The translations under genes and the position numbers were made by a program. Shown here piece after piece: positions 1-16,276 of a DNA stretch of 64,000 nucleotides (position 1 is its first letter; each line of letters opens with the position of its first letter). The notes beneath the pieces are model-generated. The model was given only the letters and a program-made list of their open reading frames with translations. It was not told the DNA's origin and did not search any database. This DNA comes from Dictyostelium firmibasis (Eukaryota > Evosea > Eumycetozoa > Dictyosteliales > Dictyosteliaceae), in the NCBI GenBank assembly GCA_036169595.1, contig CM069766.1, positions 2,451,001-2,515,000 on the forward strand, given 5' to 3'.

Positions 1-2395
1 AATTAGGTAGAATAATAGTGGCAAGTAATACATTACCTATTTCAGTGACAAAATTTAGTGAGACACCATTATTTGGATCACCATTGAGTGCTAGTAGGGA
101 ATCAATAACCAGTAGTTTTGGTATGTCAGAACCATCAAGAGATAGAGAGAGTAAAATTCAAATTCAAATCAATGGACATCCATTTCCAACACAATCAGCA
201 TTGGAAACCTTAATGGCAAAGGATGAAATTGAAGATTGGTTATGGATAGGTTGGTCACATTGTGAAGTTAATGAAGATGAAGAGACAATGTTGAACCAAG
301 CAATAAAAGATTTCTCTCCACATTTTGAACATGTTTTCCTTAACCCAAGACAAGTGGAAAACTATTACAAAGGCTATTGTAAAAATGGTCTATGGTTACT
401 CTTGCATTATCAAATGAACTTTATTCGTATGCAATCAGAGTGGTGGGAAGAATATGTTAGTGTAAATCAAATGTTTGCTGAAAAGATTGCATCCGTTTGG
501 AAACAAGGTGATATCATTTGGATTCATGATTATCATCTTATGTTAGTACCACAGATGCTAAGACAATTATTACCACCAGAAGCTCCCATTGGTTTCTTTT
601 TTCATGCTCCATTTCCATCTTATGAATTATTTCGTATACTTCCAAATAGAAAAGAATTGTTAAAAGGTATTCTCTCTTCGAATTTAATTGGTTTTCAATC
701 ATTCGAATATGTGCGTCATTTTAAAAGTTCTTGTGCTCGTCTTTTGGAGCTCGAGGTTCATCCAAAAGGTTTGGAAATTTTTGAAGATGGTTCAACTCAT
801 TTCACTAAACTTCAAGTTTACCCAATTGGTGTAGATTACAAAGATTTCGTTAAAAATCTAAATCTCCCCGATGTCACTAGAAGAGTTGAAAGTTTACGAA
901 AAATTTTCAAAGGAAAAAAAGTTGTTGTAGCACGTGATAGATTGGATCAAATTGAAGGTGTACCAAGGAAACTTGAAGTATTCGAACAATTATTAAATGA
1001 TCATCCAGAATACATAGGCAAATTAGTTTTCATTCAAATTTATGAACCAACTGTTGAAGAAGATGATGAAACTGAAGAACAAAAAATATTACACAAAACT
1101 GTTAATGAGTAATTATAATATTTTTTAACTCATAATATTTTATTAAATATAATTAACTTTTTATTATTATTCTTATTAGAATGGTTGGTAGAATTAATGG
1201 TAAATTTGGTAAATTAAGTTTTAATCCAATTGAATATATAAATAAGAAAATATCATACGAAGAACTATCTGCATTGTATAAATTGGCTGATATAGCATTG
1301 ATAACTCCAATTAGAGATGGTATGAATTTAACTTCACATGAATATGTTGTATGTCAAAAGGATAGTTTTGGTGTTTTGATATTAAGTGAGTTTGCAGGAG
1401 CAGCAAGATGTTTAGGGGGTTCAATAATTGTTAATCCATTCTCAAAGAAAGAGATTATGGAAGCAATCATCGAAGCATTGGATATGGGTATGAATGATAG
1501 AAAATTGAAACATCAAATCAACTACAACTACGTTTTGGCAAACACTTCAAGTTTTTGGGGAAAGAGATTCCTTTGTGATTTGAACGAGGCAACCCAAAAA
1601 GAGATTATGGAAACTCGTGTTCCAAGAGCAAATTTCCAAGAGATTGAGGATACATATAAAAAAGCAAAGATCAGAGTATTCTTTTTGGACTATGATGGTA
1701 CATTGACACCATTGGTTCGTCTTCCAAGCCAAGCTATGCCATCAAAACAATTGGTTGATGTGTTGAGTAAATTAACAGAAGATTCAAGAAATGAAGTTTA
1801 TGTAATCAGTGGTAGAGATAGATCGTCATTGGAGAAGTGGTTAGGTCATTTACCAATTGGTATGTCATGTGAACATGGTGTATTCACTAGACAACCAGGA
1901 AATAATCAACAATGGGTTGAGAGTCCAAATGCTGAAGTTCAATGGAAAGATACGGTTTTATCAATAATGCAAGATTTTGAAGATAGAACTCCAGGTTCAA
2001 TGACTGAAACCAAACAAGTAAATCTCACTTGGCATTATAGAAATGCGGATCCTGATTTTGGCCAATTCCAAGCAAAAGAATTGATTGCTCAACTTCGTTC
2101 TGTTGCTAATAAATATCCATTGGACATTTTATCAGGAAAGAAAGCAATTGAAGTTAAACCAATCGGTATAAACAAAGGTGAAATCGTTAAAATGATTCTT
2201 CAAAAGATTGAAGCTGATTTCATTCTTTGTATTGGTGATGATAAAACCGATGAAGATATGTTTAAAGCACTATACAATGTACCATCATTTACAATTCGTG
2301 TTTGTGGTGATCTTGAAGAACCAACAAAAGCCAGAGGTGTTGTTGAAAGTTCTTCAGAAGTTTTAACACTTTTAAATAGATTATCATTATCATAA
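1..2395 (+). CDS. tpsB: Trehalose-6-phosphate synthase/phosphatase, 5'-truncated by the window edge
   Basis: Two exons are visible: 1-1108 (codons start at base 3; the reading frame is open to the window edge) and 1180-2395. The 71 bp intron splits a Glu codon and restores the conserved VNE/MVGRINGKFG junction. The upstream half is a GT20 glycosyltransferase that makes trehalose-6-P from UDP-glucose and glucose-6-P; it opens with GRIIVASNTLP and has WIGW, HDYHL and DGMNL. The downstream half is a HAD trehalose phosphatase, with LDYDGTLTPL as the nucleophile loop and GDDKTDEDMF as the last motif, both intact. The synthase half is odd. The Arg of the usual N-terminal SNRLP loop is Thr (SNTLP), and the DRLDYxKG motif reads DRLDQIEG, so the UDP-contacting Lys is Glu. 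The phosphatase is probably active and the synthase doubtful. The symbol is from memory of the two Dictyostelium tps genes and could be the paralogue. Confidence 0.85.
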
Positions 2396-2533
2396 AAAAA
2401 ATAATTAAATAAAATAAACGTTTCCTTTTTTAATATAAATATCTAAATATAAAAAAAAATTCCCATAGTGCCATAGAAATTTTTTTTTTTTTTAATTTTT
2501 TTTTTATTATATTATTTTAATTTTATATATTCT

Positions 2534-6351
<3,818 letters not shown>

Positions 6352-6712
6352 AGTAGTTGTTTTTACTTTTTTTTTTTTTACTTTTTAAATTTAATTAAAA
6401 AAATAAAAAAATAAAAAAAATAAAAAAAAATAAAAAAATTAAAAAACAAAACTTGTGGAATATGAAAAAAAAAATTTTTTTTTAATATTTTTTTTTTTCA
6501 TGATTTTTTTTTTCCCCATGTTTTAATTAAAAAATATAAATTAGAACCACTTTATTTTTGATCGACTGTTTCCATATTTTTTTAAAAAAAAAAAAGAAAA
6601 AAAAGAAAAAAAAACTTTTAATATCATTTATTGTAGCAATTGTTATTATTGTATAATAATTATTTGTATTTTTTTTATATATATTAATTTATTTTAGAAT
6701 ATAATAATTATA
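6352..6712. promoter_or_regulatory. Shared divergent promoter region, vps50 / exoc1
   Basis: A 361 bp interval separates the two start codons. It consists of long A and T runs with a short less biased part (about 6535-6580, containing GATCGACTGTTTCC) and TATA-like sequence before the plus-strand start. There is no room for another gene, so both tethering-complex genes must be driven from here. Confidence 0.6.
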
Positions 6713-9495
6713 ATGGAGCTGGGATATTCAGGTGGTATTAGTAGAGGAAGTATTCAAAATAATAGGTATAGTGGCCAATTTAGTGATAGATATAGTCAAT
6801 ATAGTGAAAGTGAATATGATCCATCGGAAACTACACATTCAGAGAGTGGTGATGGTGAATATCATCATAGTAATATTCCAATACTAGAGTACCCATCATT
6901 TTTATCACAATCAACCGATAATGTAAATGGTGGTGGTTCAAACAATGGATTAAATAATAGTGCAACTAATTTGGTAAATAATGATAATGATGAAGATTTA
7001 GAAAATGTTATTATTAATTATCTTTCCTATGAAAAAGATGTTGATGTTTTAACTGAACGTTTAGGTAAAACTTTATCAACTTTAGAAACCGTAAGTAATG
7101 AAAGAAATTATACCTAGTTCTATTTTTTTATTAATAATAATTATTATTAATAAAAAAAAAAAATTTTAAAAAAAAAAAGGAAATGATTGTTGGTGTTTTA
7201 GATTCAGGAGTTGGAGTTAATGAAGTTATAAGCCAATTAGCAGATAAAGATGGTACACATTTAACTGGTGTGACAGCATGGATTGAATATTATAATAAAC
7301 AATTACAAGATATGAAGAAATATATTGAACACATTGAGGGAAAGAACAATAAGATGGAGATTGTATCGAGAAATCAAAGATTACTATACTCTGAATTGAA
7401 TAATTTAATTGGGTTAATGACACTATCGGATAATACTATAGCAACATTGACAGCACCTCAGTTCAATAATACTGTTGGTTTGAAAATGGCTATTGAAGCA
7501 GCAGAGGATTTAAAACGTGCATTAACAACCAAATTAAAGAGTGGCATGGATAATATGATGGCAGTGAAAGATCAGAGAAAGGTATTTGAAACCTATAAAG
7601 TTTCATTTGCAAGAAAAGTTGCAACCTTGGTGGAAAGTATATTTAAAACCACTGATAAGGAAATTGGAAAACATGTAACGGCTCAATCATCACCAGGTCA
7701 TGAGGATTTTCCAGATTATAGTAGATACTATACTGTATTGAGAGAATTTAAACCATTGGTCAATTGGTTGAAGGAGATGGATCATGATAAGTTAATACCA
7801 TTGATAGCTCACTATATAAAAGCATTTCGTCCAATCTATAAACGTGACATAAAAGATTTCTTCTCCACAATTCAACACTCCCTAGAGAAGGAGTCAAAAG
7901 ATCAAAATGATTTCTTCTCATCTTCTTCTTCTTCAAAGAAGTCAATAGAGATTTTAAATAGTAACAACTCTACGAGCACACCTTCAAAGAGTGGTGGCAA
8001 AGATTTAGCAGTCAAAAAACGTAAAATTAATAAACTATTTAAATATGCTTTGTCTTGTTTGGAGTCTTATATAATGACCAAACAAAAGTTTATAATGGAT
8101 TTCTTTTTATATCAAGACCCACCAAGAATAGTAGGACAACGTAACCATCATTCAAGTGGTGGTGGTAGTAATAGTGGTAGTGGTGGTAAAGATAGTAAGG
8201 ATAGAAAAGATAAAAAGAGTAGTTCATCTAAAAAAGATAAAAAAGAAAAGAAAGATAAGAAAGATAAGAAAAAAAATAAGGACTTAGATTCATCACCATC
8301 AATCAGTAGTGGTGGTGGTGGCGGGGATTCCTCCTCCAATACAACCATATCACCGCAATCAACCGATCCAAATAGTCCTAATTCTAACAATACTTTGTCT
8401 TCATCACCACCTGAAGATAGTTCATTACCAGTCAAAGAATCACCAGATGCGCCATTGGATTTAATTTTAAGTGAAATGTTTGATGGAGTTGTACCTGAAC
8501 TAAGAGATATGGTTGAAAAGGCTGATCAAGTCAATCCATTCTATCATTTGACAATGTTACTTGAGACAGAGTTATACATTGATGCTCATTCATATAAAGA
8601 TGCTGATCATTCTTCATACTTTGTAAAGATGTTAGCAGAGGTACAAAAAACTATGAAAACACTATTCAACAAATTCTTGGATGTTCAAGTCGAAGCTATT
8701 AAATCAACTCAAACTTCTTTAAAGAGATGTGGTGTTTTAGCTCACTTTAAAAACTTTCATATCTTTGTCAAAGAGTTACAAAAGTATAAATCTGAATCTG
8801 GTACTGGTTCAAGTGCACTCTTGATTGAATCCTCCTATAAAAAGATTATATTAGAGTTATTTAATTGGTTGGATGGTTTAGTCGAAAAGTTACCAGAAGG
8901 AGATAAATATAAATTTATTTCGAAATTGGAGAATCATTATTTCTTTTATTTGAAATTAGAGGAACTTCAAATCAATTGTCTAATTCAACATAAAGATACC
9001 TCTCAATCCATTTACCTTGAAAATTTGGACACCTACGTAAACTTTTTAATCGATCTCAAATTTAAACCATTAATGGAATACTATATGAAAATGGATGAAC
9101 TCTTGTTAACTTTACCACCTTCTGATATTCAATTCCAACAATCTCATTCAAAACAACAATTTAAAAAAATAGTTGAAAAATTTAAAACTGAAAATGTTTG
9201 TATTATTATTATTATATTTTTAAAAAATCATTATTTTCTAATCTTTTTTTTTTTTTCATCAAAATAGATTGAAAAAGGTTTATTAAAAGCATTATTAAAT
9301 ACTCAAAAAAATATTACAAAAGATTCACCATTGATACTTGTTGTTTGGAATAAGTTGGAAGATGTCTTCATTGAAAAATATGAACATTTTCAAGATATTA
9401 CCAGTGAATGTTATAATCAAACTATGCCTGTTAGTTCGGATCAAATTAAAGGTTTATTTGCCACAGTTTATAAAAAAAACCCAAATAAACATTAG
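6713..9495 (+). CDS. exoc1: Exocyst complex subunit Sec3 (Exoc1)
   Basis: Three exons (6713-7090, 7180-9195, 9268-9495), all joined in phase 0, encode about 873 residues. The middle shows the Sec3 signature: AWIEYYNKQLQDMKKYIEHIEGKN followed by NQRLLYSELNNLIGLM, a coiled coil that precedes the helical-rod (Sec3 C-terminal) region. Further on are a CGVLAHFKNFHIFVKEL stretch and a C-terminus reading ITSECYNQTMPVSSDQ. Sec3 marks exocytic sites and, with seven partners, tethers secretory vesicles to the plasma membrane. The usual N-terminal PH-like domain is not obvious; the first 125 residues are Ser/Asn-rich. A Lys/Ser/Gly-rich linker (about 8140-8450) interrupts the rod. The donor after exon 2 is the weaker GTTTGT, chosen because it keeps the frame into an exon with a good C-terminal match. 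Confidence 0.88.
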
Positions 9496-9918
<423 letters not shown>

Positions 9919-10631
9919 TTAATATGTGTAGTTATAACCATTATTGTTAATATTATTATTAAAATTACTATATGTACTATTATTAATATTATTATTAATA
10001 TTATTGTTATTATTATTATTACTATTATTATAATTATTATTAATATTATTATTATTATTATTATTGTTATTATTACTATTATTATTATTATTATTAGTGT
10101 CATTAATATTATTCATATCAAATTTTCTATTTCTTTGAATAGTTGAGGATGGGTTTGGTATCAATCGATTTCCTCTATGATTATATTCATTTTCATCTGC
10201 ATATTGATGTTGGTCATATCCTGTATTATATTGTTGTTGCTGTTGCTGTTGTTGTTGTTGCTGTTGCTGTTGCTGCTGTTGATAACCATCATAGTTACCA
10301 CTATAATAGTTATTATTTAATTGCTTCTTTGGAAGAATCATAATCTTTTTATTTAAAAAACAATAATAAATATTAAATAAATTTAGTGTTAAATTACATC
10401 TTGTAATAAACCTATTGTTAATAACTAATCGTTAGTAATGGCGAAAAAAAGGGGATTTAATGATAAATTCATTTTAAGCTAACTTACAAAAATGGATCAT
10501 CAATACTAAAATAAATGATTAATGAAAAGATTAATGATAATGATAAAATTGAAGATGGAAGAAAAAGTATACTATAGTCAAGAGCTGTTAATGTTTGTAG
10601 TTGTCTTTGATTTGAAGATTGATTATCTCGA

Positions 10632-10701
<70 letters not shown>

Positions 10702-10997
10702 GAAAATTAATGTCTCCATTATCGTTTGTTGTATATATTGTTGTTGTTGTTGTTGTATCTAAATTATTTAATTGTTGACTATTACTATTATTACCATTAT
10801 CTATAATGAATTCTTGTTGTTGTAATTTATATTTTGAAAAACACCACACTAGTGAAATAATTAAAAGGGATAATAACACTAAAGAAAGTCGAAAATAATT
10901 CTTTTTTTTCTTTTGTATATTTAAAACTGTATGATTGATTGCTGTCTCAAAAATGTATATATCTTCATATGTTTATTAAAAAAAAAAAATAAGAAAA

Positions 10998-11030
<33 letters not shown>

Positions 11031-11161
11031 TTAATTGTGTCCCTAGTTTCTTTAAAAAAGAATTATAATTTTAAAAAAAAAAAAATAATAATAAGAATAA
11101 TGATAAATATTAGAGAATACACACCCTGTAGTTGTGTCATTCTATCTATAGGAATATTCAT
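9919..11161 (-). CDS. Spo7/NEP1R1 (TMEM188)-like regulatory subunit of the nuclear-envelope lipin phosphatase
   Basis: The gene is split into three small exons: 11161-11125, 10962-10488 and 10411-9919. Phases close (37, 475 and 493 bases) to give about 334 residues. The joined protein follows the NEP1R1 plan. A short N-terminus with FETAINHTVLNIQ is followed by membrane segment 1 (LVLLSLLIISLVWCF), an Asn-rich luminal loop, membrane segment 2 (SILSLSLIFSLIIYF), and the conserved tail ITRCNLTLNLFNIYY then KIMILPKK, which parallels the animal AARCRTVLAEYNMS and KLILKPR stretch. In yeast and animals this subunit binds the Nem1/CTDNEP1 phosphatase at the nuclear envelope or ER and activates it to dephosphorylate lipin. 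The poly-Asn loop and the Gln/Asn-rich C-terminal tail, absent from the 125-residue human protein, are lineage additions. The first donor (GTGTGT) is the weakest point of the model. Confidence 0.72.
10638..10700. repeat. (ATT)n array coding Asn run in the NEP1R1-like gene
   Basis: About 21 ATT units on the plus strand, read as Asn on the minus strand, in the loop between the two membrane segments. Confidence 0.9.
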
Positions 11162-11200
11162 TTTTATTTTTTATTTTTTATTTTTTTTTTTTTTCTCTTT

Positions 11201-11255
11201 CTTTTCTTTTCTTTTCTTTTCTTTTCTTTTCTTTTCTTTTCTTTTCTTTTCTTTT
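11201..11255. repeat. (CTTTT)11 minisatellite
   Basis: Eleven tandem CTTTT units lie immediately upstream of the NEP1R1-like start codon, making a pyrimidine/purine asymmetric tract. Confidence 0.95.
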
Positions 11256-11390
11256 CTCTCCTTTCTCAAGCCGAATGCAAATAACCTCTTTTTTAGTCCT
11301 TTTTTAAAAAAAAAAAAAGATTTTTTTGATTTTTTTTTTTTTTTTTTTTTTTTTTGATTTTTTTTTTTTTAATTTTATTTTTTTTTTTAA

Positions 11391-11427
<37 letters not shown>

Positions 11428-11765
11428 AAAAAAGAAAAAGGGTAAAAAAATGTGTTTTTTTTTTTGTGTTTTTTTTTTTTTTTTTTTGTGTTTTTGTTTT
11501 ATTATTTTAATTATTAATTTTTAAATACTATTAATAGTTTGACTCAGTGGAATACCAGAAATCAAATTTATTTTAGGCTTGAAAAAAAAAAAAAAAAAAA
11601 AAAAAATTTTGTTTCAATATTTTTAACATATACTCATAAATTTCAAGTAATACAACAAAATGTAATCATAAATAAAAATAATAATTAATAAATATTTATT
11701 GTGTTTTTTTTTTATTTTATTTTATTTTTTTTTTTTTTCATAAAAAATTAAATTAATTTTATTTT

Positions 11766-11798
11766 GGTGGTTGAAAGTGGTGGTGGGTGGGGAGTGGT
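11766..11798. promoter_or_regulatory. G-rich island, possible G-box
   Basis: A run of GG, GGG and GGGG blocks separated by single T or A bases stands out in surroundings with almost no G. Dictyostelium G-boxes bound by GBF are G/T-rich elements of this sort. The assignment is inference from composition only. Confidence 0.35.
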
Positions 11799-12022
11799 AT
11801 TAAAAATACATAAATAATATATATAAAACATTTTAAAGTTTTTAAATAGAACAACACTCTTCAATTAATAATCTAAAAGATTATATAATATATATTTTTT
11901 GTAATTAAAAAAAAAAAAAAAAAATTATTATTAATTATCAAAATTTTATATAAAATATATTCCAAGCTTGAAAGGGTTCCAAATTTGAAAATATTTTAAT
12001 TAAAGATCTTTTTTTTTTAAAT

Positions 12023-12058
<36 letters not shown>

Positions 12059-12151
12059 ACAATTGAGGCTTCGTTACTGAAGTTAGAAATAGGATGAAAA
12101 AAAAATTTTTAAAAATAAAAAAAAAAAAAAAAAAAAAAATTTTAAAATTAT

Positions 12152-12186
12152 ATCTATTTGAAAATAAATGAAATTTCTAGATTACA
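12152..12186. repeat. 35 bp dispersed repeat, copy 1
   Basis: This copy matches 13141-13175 in 34 of 35 bases (TCTAGATTACA here, TCTGGATTACA there). The flanks are unrelated. Confidence 0.9.
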
Positions 12187-12253
12187 TAGCGGGCCTTTGA
12201 ATGTATGTTAGAATTATTTTTATTTATTTTATTAAAAAAAAAAAAAAAAAAAA

Positions 12254-12277
12254 GCAACCACAACCCAACACACAAAC
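12254..12277. promoter_or_regulatory. C/A-rich island, G-box-like on the minus strand
   Basis: The minus strand reads as a G/T-rich element (TGTGTTGGGTTGTGG). It resembles GBF-type sites but is supported only by composition. Confidence 0.3.
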
Positions 12278-13140
12278 ATTTTTTATATTTTTTTTTTTTC
12301 GAATATAATATAATACAGTTTTGATTATTGGGGTGAGATTATTTGGTGAATTTTTTTTTTTTTTAATTATTAAATTTAATTATTTATTTTTTGATATAAA
12401 AAACTATTTATATTTCTTTTATCAAAATTAAAAAAATTTGAAAACTAACAAGTATTTCAATAATACCCTTTTTTTTTTTTTAATCCTTTCAAATCAAAAG
12501 AATTCATAATTTTTTAATGTTCTATGAACTGAAAGAATACAAAATTTTGTAAAGAATATTTGATCCCTCTTGTTATTAATTGAAAAAAAGATATCATTTA
12601 CTTTCAATTTAATTGAAAGAGTTTTAAAAATTTATTATAAATAAAAAAAAGTGGAAAAATAAAAATAATGGTGTCCAAATTATTATTCTCTTAGTAGTTG
12701 GTGATTGGTTAAAAAGTTGATTAAACCAACCTCCTCCTTTTAACAATCAAAGGGGTTTTCTATTTTTTTTTTTTTTTTTTTTTTTATTTTTTATTTTTTT
12801 TATTTATTTTTTATCAATAAATTCTTTTATTTTAACAAAAAAAATAAAAAAAAAAAATAAAAATTTTTTTAATTCTTAATATTAACTTAAATTCTTAATT
12901 TACTTTTCCAGTTTACAAAAAAGATTTTTTCTTTGTTTTTTATTAATTTTTTTTTTTTTTTTTCGTTTTAAAAAAAATCATTTTTGTTTGGTTAGATATC
13001 CTGTATTTCGAAAATATTGATAGAATTTGTTCTGGTATATGAATTGATTAGTTTTTTTTTTTTTTTTTTCATATGAATTATTGATGTTGTAACAATGGTT
13101 TATTCTATGTTTGGCTTTAATTAAATAATATTTAATTTAA

Positions 13141-13175
13141 ATCTATTTGAAAATAAATGAAATTTCTGGATTACA
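13141..13175. repeat. 35 bp dispersed repeat, copy 2
   Basis: Direct-orientation copy of 12152-12186 with one mismatch, 989 bp away. Confidence 0.9.
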
Positions 13176-13489
13176 AAAAAAAAAAAAAAAAAATACCACT
13201 CTTGAGCATATGTAAACATACACTTTTGTTTTTATTTTTTTATTTTTTTTTTCCTGTTCACATAAAAAAAGTGGTTAAAAATAACTTATTAATACACCTT
13301 TAGTGGTTGTTGTGATGATGGTTAATATCAAATAAAAATGATATATTAAAATAATAAAAAAAAATAATAAAAAAAAAAAAAGTGAGCCACGAGAAATTCC
13401 ATTTTATTTTTTAAATATTGATAAAATTAATGTCAATGGCACGAAAACTCACAAAAATTCCAACACACGCAAAAATCTCTTATGGATTT

Positions 13490-13533
<44 letters not shown>

Positions 13534-13814
13534 TTTATTTTTTTTAATTTTTTTTTTTTTTTACTTAGACATCTAAAGACAACTGAGAAAAATTAATATT
13601 TTTTTTTTCCTCTTTTTAACCAATAGCATTTAACAACAATAATTAACTTATTTATATATTTGTTTATATATTTTATTATTATTATTATTATTATTTTTTA
13701 CACATTATAAAAACATTTTTCATTCACGCATTTTTTTTTTTTAAAAATAAAAAAAAACCTTTTTTCTTGTTGCAAAAAAAAAAAAAAAAATTAGCCAAAA
13801 CAAAAAAAAAAAAA

Positions 13815-13963
<149 letters not shown>

Positions 13964-14193
13964 TATTAATACGACGAATATTTATTTCTTTTTATATAAA
14001 CATCACGAAAAAAAATAGTTTTTTTTTTTTGAAAAAAATAAAATAAAAAAAATTAAAATTATTTTAAATAAATTGTAAAAATAAAATATATTAATAATTA
14101 AATTAAATTAAATAAAAATAAAATAAAAATTAATAAAAAAAAATTAAATAAAATAAAATAAAAAATAAAATAGAGAATAAAATAAAATAAAAT

Positions 14194-14407
14194 ATGGAAA
14201 CCCAATTATTAAGTCATAACAGTAGTGGTGAAATTAATTTATTAAACAGAGGTAGTTCAGATAATATAAGACTATCACCAATATATAATGAACAACAATT
14301 ATTAGAACAACAAGAATTAATATTGAAGCAACAATTGATGCATAACCAACAAAGACAACAACAATTACAAAGACAGGCTGCCGAAGCTGAACAAAAGAGA
14401 ATTATGC

Positions 14408-14469
<62 letters not shown>

Positions 14470-14477
14470 ATACTATT

Positions 14478-14553
<76 letters not shown>

Positions 14554-14952
14554 ATATTAAATGAAAATGGAGAGGAGGATGAAGTAAAGAGAGGTGTTAC
14601 AAGAACTTCATTTTTTGGAGCGGCCTCAAGAGCAATATTAACCAATAAATTCTTAAGTATAATGACTAAAAGTTTAAATTCAAGTCAAGATTTTAATAAT
14701 ACAACTAATAGTAAAACCAACATAAACATAAACATGAATAATAGTAAAGATATTGATAATATAAGAAAATTAATTGAACATGGTCTTTATGTCCAAGATT
14801 TAATCCCTGAAAATCAATTATCTTTTATATGTGACCAACTTTGTATATATGATCCATTTTCAATTTTCTTTTTAAATACCGAAGAATCAAAACAACTTTT
14901 ATTAGACAGTTTTCAATTATTTCATTCAATTTCCCCACAACAACAATATTTA

Positions 14953-15028
<76 letters not shown>

Positions 15029-15593
15029 TAACATATAAAGATTTTATAATGAAATCACATCCAATTCAATCATGGTTAGAATTTCATAAAGGTAGTAGCT
15101 CAATAAATAAGATTGGATTTAGAACCAAATATATAGATCAAGTGATAATGGATAGTTTGTCTATTAGAGGATCAGTTGCACATTTTAATGCATCTGCATT
15201 CTTTTATACTCAAGTTGTATTTTGTGGCTCAGGATTGGATAGCCGTTCATTGAGATTGCCAATTGATAAACATGTATCTGTGTTTGAAATCGATTTACCA
15301 CAAGTTATAAATTATAAGAAAAAGGTTTTGGAAAAAGCAACCACCATCATAAAACCAACTAGTCAATGTCGAATTAATTATATCGGTGGAGATATTGTAA
15401 AGGAAGGTGATCGTTGGATCGGAAGTTTAATAGATTGTGGTTTCAATCCTGCCATGCATACACTTTGGGTATTGGAGGGAGTTTTAATGTATTTAACAGA
15501 AGAAGAAATTGGTACCCTTTTAGGTGCCATTGGTATGTTGTCTGCTCCAAATAGTAAATTATTAATTCATACCGTTACTCCTCCAACTTCAAA

Positions 15594-15684
<91 letters not shown>

Positions 15685-15945
15685 CCTTCACAATGTTCAT
15701 CTGCTTCTGTTGCTCATTCAATTAATAGTAGCATAAATAGTGTAAATAGATCATTTAATTTCTTCAAAGAAGATTTTGTATCATTTCATTCTAATCCAAG
15801 CGAATTACTAAATGAGTTTGGTTTCTCTAAGGACATAACCTCAGTTTCATATAGTGATTTAAATCAATTATATCAATGTAACAATCCAGATTTTATCTCC
15901 AACCCTGATTGTTCAAGATTTTCAACTGGTATTTTCACTGGTTAA
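14194..15945 (+). CDS. SAM-dependent methyltransferase, UPF0677 / leucine carboxyl methyltransferase-like
   Basis: A single exon of 583 residues. The catalytic part begins near residue 290 (SIRGSVAHFNASAFFY). It has a Rossmann motif I, VVFCGSGLDSRSLRL, matching the VxxGAGLDTRxYRL pattern of the UPF0677/LCM family, then VFEIDLPQVINYKKKVL for ribose binding. Further motifs are YIGGDIV and TLWVLEGVLMYLTEEE, typical post-I motifs of these enzymes. The family transfers a methyl group from SAM to a carboxyl or oxygen; the substrate is unknown here. Two poly-Gln tracts (14407-14551) make a long N-terminal extension, and poly-Asn tracts sit at 14955-15027 and 15595-15684, both at loop positions between core elements. 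The start is the first ATG of the open frame, preceded by A-rich leader. No organelle signal is apparent. Confidence 0.8.
14407..14551. repeat. CAA arrays coding two poly-Gln tracts
   Basis: Two near-perfect CAA arrays, separated by ATACTATTA (Ile-Leu-Leu), give about 21 and 25 Gln. Confidence 0.95.
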
Positions 15946-16004
15946 AAAATAAATAATAAAAAAATTTTAAATAACAAAAAAAAAAAAAGAAAAAAATTGG
16001 TTAG

Positions 16005-16039
<35 letters not shown>

Positions 16040-16276
16040 GCTAATATAATTCCTTGGTTCCATTTTTTTTTTTTTTTTTTTTTTTGTATTTTTATTTAAA
16101 TTTAAAATAATATATTCTTTTATATTTAATCAATAATAGGACAACAATAATAAAAAAAATTGGTTTTAAAATAAAAAAACCGTAAACTTTTAGGTAATAC
16201 TATTAAAAAACTTTTTGATTTTTTTTTTATTTTATTTTTTTATTATTATCGTTTTTTTTTGGAAAATTAATTTTTT
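15946..16276. other. Convergent intergenic spacer
   Basis: 331 bp of A and T runs between the 3' ends of the methyltransferase gene and the Sel1 gene. Nothing else is visible. Confidence 0.7.

Noticed and set aside
18-20. GTG at 18 as start of the trehalose enzyme
   Set aside because: The frame is open to the window edge and the residues before it (GRII) are part of the conserved N-terminal strand, so the true start is upstream.
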